A DNA stretch of 64,000 nucleotides from Haematobia irritans (taxonomy: Eukaryota > Arthropoda > Insecta > Diptera > Muscidae). The position numbers and the translations under genes are program-made. The notes beneath the pieces are model-generated. The model had not been told where the DNA came from, searched no databases, and saw only the letters and a list, made by a program, of their open reading frames with translations. Shown here one piece after another: positions 22,641 to 34,555 of the stretch; position 1 is the stretch's first letter, and every line of letters begins with the position of its first letter. The stretch spans positions 195,561,918-195,625,917 of the forward strand of contig NC_134400.1 of the NCBI RefSeq assembly GCF_050003625.1, given 5' to 3'.

Positions 22641-25600
22641 TTTGTCAAAATTTTATTTCTATTGAAAGTTTTGTCAAAATTTTATCCCCATAGAAAATTT
22701 TGTCAAAATGTTATTTCTATAGAAAATTCCTATAAAAATTTTTTAGAAAATATTGGCAAAATTTTATTTCTTTAGAAAATTTTGTCAAATTTTATTTCTA
22801 TCAAAAATTTTGTCAAAATTTTACTTCTATCAAAAATTTTGCCAAAATTTTATTTCTATCGAAAATTCTGTCAAAATTTTATTTCTATCGATAATTTTGT
22901 CATAATTTGATTTCTATCGATAATTTTGTCAAAATTTTATTTCTATCGATAATTTTGTCAAAATTTTATTTCTATAGAAAATTTTGTCAAAATTTTATTT
23001 CTATAGAAAATTTTGTCAAAATTTTATTTCTATAGAAAAATTTTCCAAAATGTTATTTCTTTAGAAAATATTGCTAAAATTTTATTTCTATAGAAAATTT
23101 TGTCAAAATTTTATTTCAATAGAAAATTTTGTCAAAATTTTATTTCAATAGAAAATTTTGTCAAAATTTTATTTCTATAGAAAATTTTGTCAAAATTTTA
23201 TTTCTATAAAAAATTTGTCAAAATTTTATTTCTATATAAAATTTTGTCAAGATTTTATTTCTATAGAAAATTTTGTCAAGATTTTATTTCTATAGAAAAT
23301 TTTGTCAAAATTTTATTTCTATAGAAAATTTTTCCAAAATGTTATTTCTTTAGAAAATATTACCAAAATGTTATTTCTTTAGAAAATATTGCTAAAATTT
23401 TTTTTCTATAGAAAATTTTGTCAAAATTTTATTTCAATAGAAAATTTTGTCAAATTTTATTTCTATCAAAAATTTTGTCAAAATTTTACTTCTATCAAAA
23501 ATTTTGCCAAAATTTTATTTCTATCGAAAATTCTGTCAAAATTTTATTTCTATCGATAATTTTGTCATAATTTGATTTCTATCGATAATTTTGTCAAAAT
23601 TTTATTTCTATCGATATTTTTGTCAAAATTTTATTTCTATAGAAAATTTTGTCAAAATTTTATTTCTATAGAAAATTTTGTCAAAATTTTATTTCTATAG
23701 AAAAATTTTCCAAAATGTTATTTCTTTAGAAAATATTGCTAAAATTTTATTTCTATAGAAAATTTTGTCAAAATTTTATTTCAATAGAAAATTTTGTCAA
23801 AATTTTATTTTTATAGAAAATTTTGTCAAAATTTTATTTCTATAGAAAATTTTGTCAAAATTTTATTTCTATAAAAAATTTGTCAAAATTTTATTTCTAT
23901 ATAAAATTTTGTCAAGATTTTATTTCTATAGAAAATTTTGTCAAGATTTTATTTCTATAGAAAATTTTGTCAAAATTTTATTTCTATAGAAAATTTTTCC
24001 AAAATGTTATTTCTTTAGAAAATATTGGCAAAATGTTATTTCTTTAGAAAATATTGCTAAAATTTTATTTCTATAGAAAATTTTGTCAAAATTTTATTTC
24101 AATAGAAAATTTTGTCAAATTTTATTTCTATCAAAAATTTTGTCAAAATTTTACTTCTATCAAAAATTTTGCCAAAATTTTATTTCTATCGAAAATTCTG
24201 TCAAAATTTTATTTCTATCGATAATTTTGTCATAATTTGATTTCTATCGATAATTTTGTCAAAATTTTATTTCTATCGATAATTTTGTCAAAATTTTATT
24301 TCTATAGAAAATTTTGTCAAAATTTTATTTCTATAGAAAATTTTGTCAAAATTTTATTTCTATAGAAAAATTTTCCAAAATGTTATTTCTTTAGAAAATA
24401 TTGCTAAAATTTTATTTCTATAGAAAATTTTGTCAAAATTTTATTTTTATAGAAAATTTTGTCAAAATTTTATTTCTATAGAAAATTTTGTCAAAATTTT
24501 ATTTCTATAAAAAATTTTGTCAAAATTTTATTTCTATATAAAATTTTGTCAAGATTTTATTTCTATAGAAAATTTTGTCAAGATTTTATTTCTATAGAAA
24601 ATTTTGTCAAAATTTTATTTCTATAGAAAATTTTTCCAAAATGTTATTTCTTTAGAAAATATTGCCAAAATGTTATTTCTTTAGAAAATATTGCTAAAAT
24701 TTTATTTCTATAGAAAATTTTGTCAAAATTTTATTTCAATAGAAAATTTTGTCAAAATTTTATTTTTATAGAAAATTTTGTCAAAATTTTATTTTTGTAG
24801 AAAATTTTGTCAAAATTTTATTTCTATAGAAAATTTTGTCAAAATTTTATTTCTATAGAAAATTTTGTCAAAATTTTATTTCTATAGAAAATTTTGTCAA
24901 AATTTTATTTCTATAGAAAATTTTGTCAAAATTTTATTTCTATAGAAAATTTTGTCAAAAATTTATTGTTGTAGAAAATTTTGGCAAAATTTTATTTCTA
25001 TAGAAAATTTTGCCAAAACGTTATTTTTGTTGAAAATTTTGTCAACATTTTATTTCTATAGAAAATTTTGTCAAAACGTTATTTCTATAGAAAATTTTGT
25101 CAAAATTTTATTTTTGTAGAAAATCTTGTCAAAATTTTATTTCTATAGAAAATTTTGTCAAAATTTTATTTCTATAGAAAATTTTTCCAAAATGTTATTT
25201 CTTTAGAAAATATTACCAAAATGTTATTTCTTTAGAAAATATTGCTAAAATTTTATTTCTATAGAAAATTTTGTCAAAATTTTATTTCAATAGAAAATTT
25301 TGTCAAATTTTATTTCTATCAAAAATTTTGTCAAAATTTTACTTCTATCAAAAATTTTGCCAAAATTTTATTTCTATCGAAAATTCTGTCAAAATTTTAT
25401 TTCTATCGATAATTTTGTCATAATTTGATTTCTATCGATAATTTTGTCAAAATTTTATTTCTATCGATATTTTTGTCAAAATTTTATTTCTATAGAAAAT
25501 TTTGTCAAAATTTTATTTCTATAGAAAATTTTGTCAAAATTTTATTTCTATAGAAAAATTTTCCAAAATGTTATTTCTTTAGAAAATATTGCTAAAATTT

Positions 25601-27240
25601 TATTTCTATAGAAAATTTTGTTAAAATTTTATTTCAATAGAAAATTTTGTCAAAATTTTATTTTTATAGAAAATTTTGTCAAAATTTTATTTCTATAGAA
25701 AATTTTGTCAAAATTTTATTTCTATAAAAAATTTGTCAAAATTTTATTTCTATATAAAATTTTGTCAAGATTTTATTTCTATAGAAAATTTTGTCAAGAT
25801 TTTATTTCTATAGAAAATTTTGTCAAAATTTTATTTCTATAGAAAATTTTTCCAAAATGTTATTTCTTTAGAAAATATTGCCAAAATGTTATTTCTTTAG
25901 AAAATATTGCTAAAATTTTATTTCTATAGAAAATTTTGTCAAAATTTTATTTCAATAGAAAATTTTGTCAAATTTTATTTCTATCAAAAATTTTGTCAAA
26001 ATTTTACTTCTATCAAAAATTTTGCCAAAATTTTATTTCTATCGAAAATTCTGTCAAAATTTTATTTCTATCGATAATTTTGTCATAATTTGATTTCTAT
26101 CGATAATTTTGTCAAAATTTTATTTCTATCGATAATTTTGTCAAAATTTTATTTCTATAGAAAATTTTGTCAAAATTTTATTTCTATAGAAAATTTTGTC
26201 AAAATTTTATTTCTATAGAAAAATTTTCCAAAATGTTATTTCTTTAGAAAATATTGCTAAAATTTTATTTCTATAGAAAATTTTGTCAAAATTTTATTTC
26301 AATAGAAAATTTTGTCAAAATTTTATTTTTATAGAAAATTTTGTCAAAATTTTATTTCTATAGAAAATTTTGTCAAAATTTTATTTCTATAAAAAATTTT
26401 GTCAAAATTTTATTTCTATATAAAATTTTGTCAAGATTTTATTTCTATAGAAAATTTTGTCAAGATTTTATTTCTATAGAAAATTTTGTCAAAATTTTAT
26501 TTCTATAGAAAATTTTTCCAAAATGTTATTTCTTTAGAAAATATTGCCAAAATGTTATTTCTTTAGAAAATATTGCTAAAATTTTATTTCTATAGAAAAT
26601 TTTGTCAAAATTTTATTTCAATAGAAAATTTTGTCAAAATTTTATTTTTATAGAAAATTTTGTCAAAATTTTATTTTTGTAGAAAATTTTGTCAAAATTT
26701 TATTTCTATAGAAAATTTTGTCAAAATTTTATTTCTATAGAAAATTTTGTCAAAATTTTATTTCTATAGAAAATTTTGTCAAAATTTTATTTCTATAGAA
26801 AATTTTGTCAAAATTTTATTTCTATAGAAAATTTTGTCAAAAATTTATTGTTGTAGAAAATTTTGGCAAAATTTTATTTCTATAGAAAATTTTGCCAAAA
26901 CGTTATTTTTGTTGAAAATTTTGTCAACATTTTATTTCTATAGAAAATTTTGTCAAAACGTTATTTCTATAGAAAATTTTGTCAAAATTTTATTTTTGTA
27001 GAAAATCTTGTCAAAATTTTATTTCTATAGAAAATTTTGTCAAAATTTTATTCCTATAGAAAATTTTTCCAAAATGTTATTTCTTTAGAAAATATTGCTA
27101 AAATTTTATTTCTATAGAAAATTTCGTAAAAGAAATTAATTTCTGTAGAACATTCTGTCAAAATTTTATTTCTATAGAAAATTTTGTAAAAATGTTATTT
27201 TTATAGAAACTTTTCTCAAACTTTTATTTCAATAGAAAAT
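22630..27240 (-). repeat. 29-bp array with nested 665-bp and 1852-bp higher-order repeats
   Basis: This is the most homogeneous array of the window. A marker run (ACTTCTATCAAAAATTTTGC, then TTTCTATCGATAATTTTG) occurs at 22823, 23489, 24153, 25341 and 26006. The spacings are 666, 664, 1188 and 665 bp. Copies two and four share the rare CGATATTTTTGTC; copies one, three and five have CGATAATTTTGTC. The repeating pattern is thus an approximately 1852-bp unit containing an approximately 665-bp unit. Further markers (TTATTGTTGTAG at 24962 and 26844; GAAAATCTTGTC at 25119 and 27001) are 1882 bp apart, the 29-30 bp excess being one extra unit. Confidence 0.95.
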
Positions 27241-27304
27241 GTTAGGAGAAGAATATTTTGCAAAATCTTCCAAAAAAAAATCAAGAATTGTGCCAATCTA
27301 CCAA
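27241..27304 (-). repeat. truncated array terminus (inverted)
   Basis: GGAGAAGAATATTTTGCAAA followed by AATCTTCC and CCAATCTACC matches the first half of the terminus at 28178-28287. It then breaks off and continues as the duplicated flank, so the tandem-duplication breakpoint lies inside this terminus. Confidence 0.8.
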
Positions 27305-27390
27305 TTTAAATGAATTCTTGGTGAGAATACAAAGTGAACTAGTACTGTGAGTAACAAGTAAGGCCAGTTTGTTTGAAAAATTAAAATTTT
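27305..27390 (+). repeat. flank of duplicated segment, copy 2
   Basis: Direct copy of 22558-22640 with only a few substitutions (for example CTGTGAG for CTGTGGG). Left of it lies the truncated array terminus instead of the original flank. Confidence 0.9.
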
Positions 27391-28177
27391 GTCAAAATTT
27401 TATTTGTATTGAACATTTTGTCAAAATTTTATTCCCATAGAAAATTTTGTCAAAATTTTATTTCTATAGAAAATTCCTACATAAATTTTTTTTAGAAAAT
27501 ATTGGCAAAATTTTATTTCTTTAGAAAATTTTGTCAAAATTTTATTTCTATACAAAATTTTGTAAAAATTTTATTTCTATAGAAAATTTTTCCAAAATGT
27601 TAGTTCTTTAGAAAATATTGCTAAAATTTTATTTCCTTAGAAAATTTTGCCAAAATGTTATTTCTTTAGAAAATTTTGCCAAAATGTTATTTCTTTCGAA
27701 AATATTGCTAAAATTTTATTTCTATAGAAAATTTTGTCAAAATTTTATTTCTATAGAAAATTTTTGTCAAAATTTTATTTCAATATAAAATTTTGTCAAA
27801 ATTTTATTTCTATAGAAAATTTTGTCAAAATTTTATTTCTATAGAAAATTTTGTCAAAATTTTATTTCTATAGAAAATTTTGTCAAAATTTTATTTCTAT
27901 AGAAAATTTTGTCAAAACGTTATTTCTATAGAAAATTTTTGTCAAAATTTTATTTCTATAGAAAATTTTGTCAAAATTTTATTTCTTTAGCAAAATTTTG
28001 CCAAAATGTTATTTCTTTAGAAAATTTTTCCAAAATGTTATTTCTACATAAAATTTTGTTAAAGAAATTATTTTCTGTAGAACATTCCGTCAAAATTTTA
28101 TTTCTATAGAAAATTTTTGTCAAAATTTTATTTCTATAGAAAATTTTGTAAAAATTTTATTTCTATAGAAAATTTTT
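27390..28177 (-). repeat. 29-bp array, short block with complete terminus
   Basis: Reverse units. The first 240 bp are a copy of 22640-22880 (the GAAAATTCCTA and TTTAGAAAATATTGGC markers are in the same order). The block then runs through near-consensus units to the terminus on its right. Confidence 0.94.
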
Positions 28178-28287
28178 GGAGAAGAATATTTTACAAAATC
28201 TACCAAAAAATCAAGAACTCTACCAATCTACCAAACAGTAAAAAATCTAAAATTTTTGGTAGAATTCTACCAGCTGTGGCAACCGTG
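28178..28287 (-). repeat. array terminus of the CACGGTTGCCA type (inverted)
   Basis: Reading outward from the array: GGAGAAGAATATTTTAC, AAAATCTACC, CTACCAATCTACCAAACAG, then the perfect 14-bp palindrome GGTAGAATTCTACC (28258-28271) and the edge GTGGCAACCGTG. This is the best-preserved inverted example of the terminus and shows its order clearly. Confidence 0.85.
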
Positions 28288-28415
28288 AAAACATCTTAAA
28301 AAGTGATGCAAATTCAGTACAACGGGTGCTGGAAATAGTGGACATCCATCCTATGACAACCCCATGTTAAATTCATGGCCTCTGCGCCAATTTTGCACCA
28401 CTTCCGGATATACAA

Positions 28416-29730
28416 ACAAGTAAGGAAAGGGCGGGGCCGACTATATTATACCCTGTACCACTGTTCTAAATTTTCGATATCATTTCATATCCGTCAAATG
28501 TGTTGGGGGCTATATGTAAAGGTTTGTCCCAAATACATACATTTAAATATCACTCGATCTGGACAGAATTTGATAGACTTCTACAAAATCTATAGACTCA
28601 AAATTTATGTCGGCTAATGCACTAGGGTGAAACACAATGTCGGTAAAAAAATATGGGAAACATTTAAATCTGAAGCAATTTTAAGGAAACTTCGCAAAAG
28701 TTTATTTATGATTTATCGCTCGATATATATGTATTAGAAGTTTAGGAAAATTAGAGTCAGTTTTACAACTTTTCGACTAAGCAGTGGTGAATTTACAAGG
28801 AAAATGTTGGTATTTTTCCAGTTTGGTCGAAATCAGAAAAACATATATATGGGAGCTATATCTAAATCTGAACCAAAATTTGGCACGCATAGCTACAATG
28901 CTAATTCTACTCCCTGTGCAAAATTTCAACTAAATCGGAGTTAAGAATTGGCATCTGTGGTCATATGAGTGTCAATCGGGCGAACGATATATATGGGAGC
29001 TATATCTAAATCTGAATAGATTTCAACCAAATTTGGCACACATAGCTACAATGCTAATTCTAGTCCCTGTGCAAAATTTCAATTAAATCGGGGTAAACGA
29101 TTGGCCACTGTCGTCATATAAGTGTAAATCGGGCGAACGATATATATGGGAGCTTTATCTAAATCTGAACCGATTTCAATAAAATTTTGCATACTTGACT
29201 ACACTACTAATTGTACTCCTAGTGCAAAATTTCAACCAAATTGGGGTAAAACTCTAGCTTCTGGGACCGTATTAGTCCATATCGGGCGAAAGCTATATAT
29301 GGGAGATATATCTAAATCTGAACCGATTTCAATAAAATTTGGTACACTTGACTATAGTACTACTTGTTCTTCTTGTGCAAAATTTTAAGCAAATTAGGGT
29401 AAAACTCTGGCTTCTGGGGCCATATAAGTCCATATCGAGCGAAATATATATATGGGAGCTATATCTAAATCTGAACCGATTTCTTCCAAAATCAATAGGG
29501 ATCTATTCTGAGCCAAAACACATACTTGTGTCAAATTTGAAGTCGATTGGACTACAACTGCGACCTAGACTTTGATTACAAAAATGTGTTCACGGACAGA
29601 CGGACATGGCTATATCGACTCACGACCCCACCCTGAGCATTTTTGCCAAAGACGCCACGTGTCTATCTCGTCTGCTTCTGGGTGTTGCAAACATATGCAC
29701 TAACTTATAATACCCTGTTCCACAGTGTGG
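28416..29730 (+). mobile_element. dispersed element family A, copy 1 (153-bp modules)
   Basis: The copy starts ACAAGTAAGGAAAGG near GCGGGGCCGACTATATTATA. The body is a series of modules with GGGAGCTATATCTAAATCTG at 28851, 28995, 29148 (variant), 29301 (variant) and 29454; spacings are 144, 153, 153 and 153 bp. The tail holds GACAGACGGACATGGCTATA, then GTGTCTATCTCGTCTGCTTC, and stops at CACAGTGTGG, where family C begins. Because 153 is a multiple of three, modules stay in frame and give artefactual repeat ORFs (29146-29388). It is a non-autonomous repeat of unknown class; no transposase is present. Confidence 0.75.
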
Positions 29731-29930
29731 TACCCTCCATCATGGATTGCGTAGAAACTTCTTCTAAACACTGCCATCCACAATCGAATTACTTAAGTTT
29801 CGGTAACGCTTGCCGATGGCAAGGTATCTTAAAACCTCCTAACACCATCTTCTAAATTGTATGTAAGTCCATACGTGGTATATATTAAATACCAAAAGAT
29901 CGATCCAATACGTATATAATTCAGTTTGAC
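29731..29930 (+). mobile_element. dispersed element family C, copy 1
   Basis: It begins ACCCTCCATCATGGATTGCG and continues through ATCCACAATCGAATTACTT and GCCGATGGCAAGGTATCTT to ATAATTCAGTTTGAC. It then passes straight into the 29-bp array. The same sequence occurs inverted at 36129-36375, where it meets the array at the same point, and in part at 37063-37213. The family is non-coding, with unknown transposon class. Confidence 0.7.
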
Positions 29931-30426
29931 AAAGTAGACATAAAATTTTGACAAAATTTTCTATAGAAATAAAATTTTCACAAAATTTTCTATAGAAATA
30001 AAAATTTTGACAAAATTTTCTATAGAAAGAAAATTTTTACAAAAATTTCTACAGAAATAAAATTTTAACAAAATTTTCTATAGAAATAAACTTTTGACAA
30101 AATTTTCTATAGAAATAAAATCTTGGTAGATTATTTTTGGCTCGAGTGGCAACCATGATTATGAACCGAGTAAAATTTGAACAAAATTTTCTATAGAAAT
30201 AAAATCTTGACAAAATTTTCTATAGAAATAAAATTTTGACAAAATTTTCTATAGAAATAAAATTTTGACAATGATGAAGATTTTATTATGAACGGAATAA
30301 GATTTTAACAAAATTTTCTCTAGAAATGAAATTTTGACAAAATTTTCTATAGAAATAAAATTTTGACAAAATTTTCTATAGAAATAAAATCTTGGTAGAT
30401 TATTTTTGGCTCTAGTAGCAACCATG
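29931..30426 (+). repeat. short 29-bp arrays ending in two GTGGCAACCATG termini
   Basis: Three small runs of forward units. Two of them end in CTTGGTAGATTATTTTTGGC followed by GTGGCAACCATG (30122-30157) or the slightly changed AGCAACCATG (30391-30426). After each lies ATTATGAACCGA, a piece of family B. An additional ATTATGAACGGAATAAGATT at 30278 shows the same target sequence copied once more. This is the second kind of array end, complementary to the CACGGTTGCCAC end seen elsewhere. Confidence 0.8.
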
Positions 30427-31860
30427 ATTATGAACCGATATGGACCAATTTTTGTGTGATTGGACCAATTTTGGTATGGTTCTTAGCGACCATATACTAA
30501 CACCACGTTCCTAATTTGAACCGGATCGGATGAATTTTGCTCCTCCAAGAGGCTCCGGAGGTCAAATCTGGAGAATGTTTTATATGGGGGCTATATATAA
30601 TTATGGACCGATATGGACCAATTCTGGCACGGTTGTTAAAGATCATATACTAACACCATGTTCCAAATTACAATCGGATTGGATGAAATTTGCTTCTCTT
30701 GGAGACTTCGCAAGCCAAATCTGGGGATCGGTTTATATGGGGGCTATATATAATTATGAACCGATGTGGACCAATTTTTGAATGGTTTTTAGAGACTATA
30801 TACCAATATCATGTACCAAATTTCAGGCGGATCGGATGAAATTTGCTTCTCTTTGAGGCTCCGCAACCCAAATCTGGGGATCGGTTTATATGGGCGCTAT
30901 ATATAATTATGGACCGATGTGGACCAATTTTTGCACGGTTGTTAGAGACCATATACCAATACCATGTACCAAATTTCAGCCGGATCGGATGCAATTTGCT
31001 TCTCTTTGAGGCTTCGCAAGCCAAATCTGGAGATCGGTTTATATGGGCGCTATATATAATTATGGACCGATGTGGACCAATTTTTGCATGGTTGTTAGAG
31101 ACCATATACCAACATCATGTACCAAATTTCAGCCGGATCGGATGAAATTTGCTTCTCTTTGAGGCTCCGCAAGCGAAATCTGGGGATCGGTTTATATGGG
31201 GGCCTATATATAATTATGGACCGATGTGGATCAATTTTTGTATGATTATTAGAGACCATATACCAACACCATGTACCAAATTTCAGCCGGATCAGGTGAA
31301 ATATGCTTCTCTTAGAGGCTCCACAAGCCAAATATGGGGATCGGTTTATATGGGGGCTACATATAATTATGGACCGATATGGACTAATTTTTGCATGGTT
31401 GTTAGAGACCATATACCAACATCATGTACCAAATTTCAGCCGGATCGGATGAAATTTTCTTTCCTTTGAGGCTCCGCAAGCCAATTCTGGGGATCGGTTT
31501 ATATGGGGGCTATATATAATTGTGGACCGATGTGGACTAATTTTTGCATGGTTGTTAATCTGAGGGTCCCTTTATATGGGGGCTATACGTAAAAGTGGAC
31601 CGATATGGCCCATTTTCAATACCATCCGACCTACATCGATAACAACTTTTTGTGCCAAGTTTCAAGTCGATAGCTTGTTTCGTTCGGAAGTTAGCGTGAT
31701 TTCAACAGATGGACGGACGGACGGACATGCTTAGATCGACTCAGATTTTCACCACGACCCAGAATATATATACTTTATGGGGTCTTAGAGCAATATTTCG
31801 ATGTGTTACAAACGGAATGACAAAGTTAATATACCCCCATCCTATGATGGAGGGTATAAA
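30427..31860 (+). mobile_element. dispersed element family B, copy 1 (153-bp modules)
   Basis: Modules with TATATGGGGGCTATATATAA start at 30581, 30734, 30887, 31040, 31193, 31347 and 31500, a spacing of 153-154 bp. Each includes GACCGATRTGGACCAATTTT and GCCGGATCGGATGAAATTTG. The tail includes GGACGGACGGACGGACATGC, AGAATATATATACTTTATGG and ATCCTATGATGGAGGGTATA. Stop codons interrupt the frames, so the ORFs of about 100 codons here are not genes. The class of the element is unknown. Confidence 0.75.
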
Positions 31861-31995
31861 AACATTTCCATTACTTTTTTGGCGACGCAAGTTTTGCTGG
31901 GCGTCTAATAAGCTTGTGAACGTCCGAGGACGAAACTGTGAATATTCCGTTTTGATTTTCTGTTTAATTTTGTCACCGTCCGTTCACGAGTTTGG
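31861..31995. other. short spacer
   Basis: 135 bp of non-repetitive sequence between family B and a small array; nothing is recognised in it. Confidence 0.4.
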
Positions 31996-32290
31996 AAAAT
32001 GTTGACAATATTTTCAATAGAAATAAAATTTTGAGAAATTTTCTATAGTAGTAAAATTTTCTATAGAAATAAATTTTTTTATAGAAATAAAATTTTGACA
32101 AAATTTTTTATAGAAATAAAATGTTGACAAAATTTTATATAGAAGTAAAAATGTTGACAATATTTTCAATAGAAATAAAATTTTGATAAATTTTCTATAG
32201 TGGTAAAATGCTGACAACATTTTCTATAGAAGTAAAAATTTGGACAAAATGTTCTATAGAAATAAAATTGTGAGAAATTTTTTCTTCAAA
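31996..32290 (+). repeat. 29-bp array, short diverged block
   Basis: About ten forward units, many altered (GAAGTAAAAATG, ATTTTCAATAG, single-unit deletions). It ends in AAATTAGAAGAAATTTGG. Confidence 0.88.
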
Positions 32291-32973
32291 ATTAGAAGAA
32301 ATTTGGATAATGTTGAATCCGTGAAAACTCGTCCAAGGTATATTCTCTGATGCAAGTCCATTTATTAAAATATTTCACTGATTCCTTAAGCTGTGACTTA
32401 GATTCCGGAGAAATTCCGATGACTATGAAGAATTTTGTACGTGACTCTTTAGAAAAAAATTCTCATCATATCAATTCCCTGTCAATTGAAGCTTGTCATC
32501 GAAAATTAAGTCAAGTCATATCTCGATGACGAAACTCAATCTCAATTACTAATTGCCCTGTTTTATTGTTGTTGTTGTTGTTTGTTTGCTTTTCTTTATA
32601 TTTCACAGTTAAATTAATTTAATTATGAGACATATTTAACGCGCTCATTTTTAGAAGTTTTACTTTCATTTAGCCTAAGATTAATGTCAGCTACAATAAT
32701 GGGCCATGAAGGTCTTTTCAATGAAGCAATCGAGCAAGAGAGTTTGACCAATGGCCAAGTGTTTGCGATATGGAATATGGGCGTTAGTCATATAGAATGG
32801 AATGGTTGAAAATAAGAGTGGTTATAGATTTGTCTAAAACAATTTTTCTGGGAAAATATTGAGAAACGGGATTTAATTTAGGATACAGAGAAAAAAATCA
32901 ATCGTTAAAATTATGTTAAATTTAACTTATTTCTATAGCGAAAAAATTATTTGGTTTTATTTTAATTTTGTTA
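32291..32973. other. AT-rich spacer without recognised gene
   Basis: Non-repetitive AT-rich sequence with a short GTT-trinucleotide run near 32570. No ORF or RNA gene is supported. Confidence 0.5.
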
Positions 32974-32975
32974 AT

Positions 32976-33260
32976 TATACCCTGCGCCACACTGTGGAAC
33001 AGGGTATTATAAGTTAGTGCATATGTTTGTAACACCCAGAAGGAGACGAGATAGACACATGGTGTCTTTGGCAATAATGCTCAGGGTGGGTCGATATAAC
33101 CATGTCCGTCTGTCCGCCTGTCCGTGAACACATTTTGTAATCAAAGTCTAGGTCGCAGTTTTAGTCCAATCGACTTCAAATTTGGCACAAGTATGTGTTT
33201 TGGCTCAGAATAGATCCCTATTGATTTTGGAAGAAATCGGTTCAGATTTAGATATAGCTC

Positions 33261-33355
<95 letters not shown>

Positions 33356-34555
33356 CCGATATGGACTTATATGGCCCCAGAAGCCAGAGTTTTAACCTAA
33401 TTTGCTTAAAATTTTGCACAAGAAGAACAATTAGTACTATAGTCAAGTGTGCCAAATTTTATTGAAATCGGTTCAGATTTAGATATAGCTCCCATATATA
33501 TCTTTCGCCCGATATGGACTAATACGGTCCCAGAAGCCAGAGTTTTACCCCCATTTGGTTGAAATTTTGCACAGGGAGTAGAATTAGCATTGTAGCTATG
33601 GGTGCCAAATTTGATTGAAATCGGTTCAGATTTAGATATATCTCCCATATACAGCTTTCGCCCGATTTACTCTCATATGACCACAGAGTCCAATTTTTAA
33701 CTCCGATTTAGTTGAAATTTTGCACAGGGAGTAGAATTTAGCATTGTTGCTATGCGTACCAAATTTGGATGAAATCGGTTCAGATTTAGATATATCTCCC
33801 ATATATAGCTTTCGCCCGATTTACTCTCATATGACCACAGAGGCCAATTTTTAACTCCGATTTAGTTGAAATTTTGCACAGGGAGTAGAATTAGCATTGT
33901 AGCTATGCGTGCCATACTTGGATGAAATCGGTTCAGATTTAGATATATCTCCCATATATAGCTTTCGCCCGATTTACTCTCATATGACCACAGAGGCCAA
34001 TTTTTAACTCCGATTTAGTTGAAATTTTGCACAGGGAGTAGAATTAGCAATGTTGCTATGCGTGCCAAATTTGGTTGAAATCGGTTCAGATTTAGATATA
34101 GCTCCCATATATATGTTTTTCTGATTTCGACAAAAATGGTCAAAATACCAACGTTTTCCTTGTAAAATCGCCACTGCTTACTCGAAAAGTTGTAAAAATG
34201 ACTCTAATTTTCCTAAACTTATAATACATATATATCGAGCAATAAATCATAAATAAACTTTTGCGAAGTTTCCTTAAAATTACTCCAGATTTAAATGTTT
34301 CCCATATTTTTTTACTAACATATGTTCCACCCTAGTGCATTAGCCGACTTAAATTTTGAGTCTATAGATTTTGTAGAAGTCTATCAAATTCTTCCAGATC
34401 GAGTGATATTTAAATGTATGTATATGGGACAAACCTTTATATACAGCCCCCAGCACATTTGACGGATGTGATATGGTATCGAAAATTTAGATCTGCAAAG
34501 TGGTGCAGGGTATAATATAGTCGGCACCGCCTGACTTTAGACTTTCCTTACTTGT
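32976..34555 (-). mobile_element. dispersed element family A, copy 2 (inverted)
   Basis: Inverse of copy 1 and more complete at the tail. It starts (plus coordinates) with the CCTGCGCCACACTGTGGAAC tail and ends at CTTTCCTTACTTGT. Several modules with AGATATAGCTCCCATATA or AGATATATCTCCCATATA follow each other. The first one carries a long AT dinucleotide expansion. It abuts family B (inverted) directly at 34556. Confidence 0.75.
33263..33350. repeat. AT dinucleotide microsatellite, about 44 repeats
   Basis: An uninterrupted AT run inside a family A module. The ordinary module has only CCCATATATAT at this point, so the microsatellite grew from a native seed. It produces an open frame of alternating I and Y residues that is not a gene. 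Confidence 0.97.

Noticed and set aside
22630..27240. Regular 29-bp repeats as a CRISPR array
   Set aside because: The repeats are contiguous with no unique spacers of constant length, there are no cas genes, and all context is eukaryotic.
30809..31469. Overlapping ORFs of about 100 codons on both strands of family B as genes
   Set aside because: They follow the 153-bp module on both strands and are interrupted by stops between modules; no family copy supports a consistent protein.
33141..33455. ORFs with long IYIYIY runs as a transmembrane protein
   Set aside because: They are the translation of an AT microsatellite on both strands.
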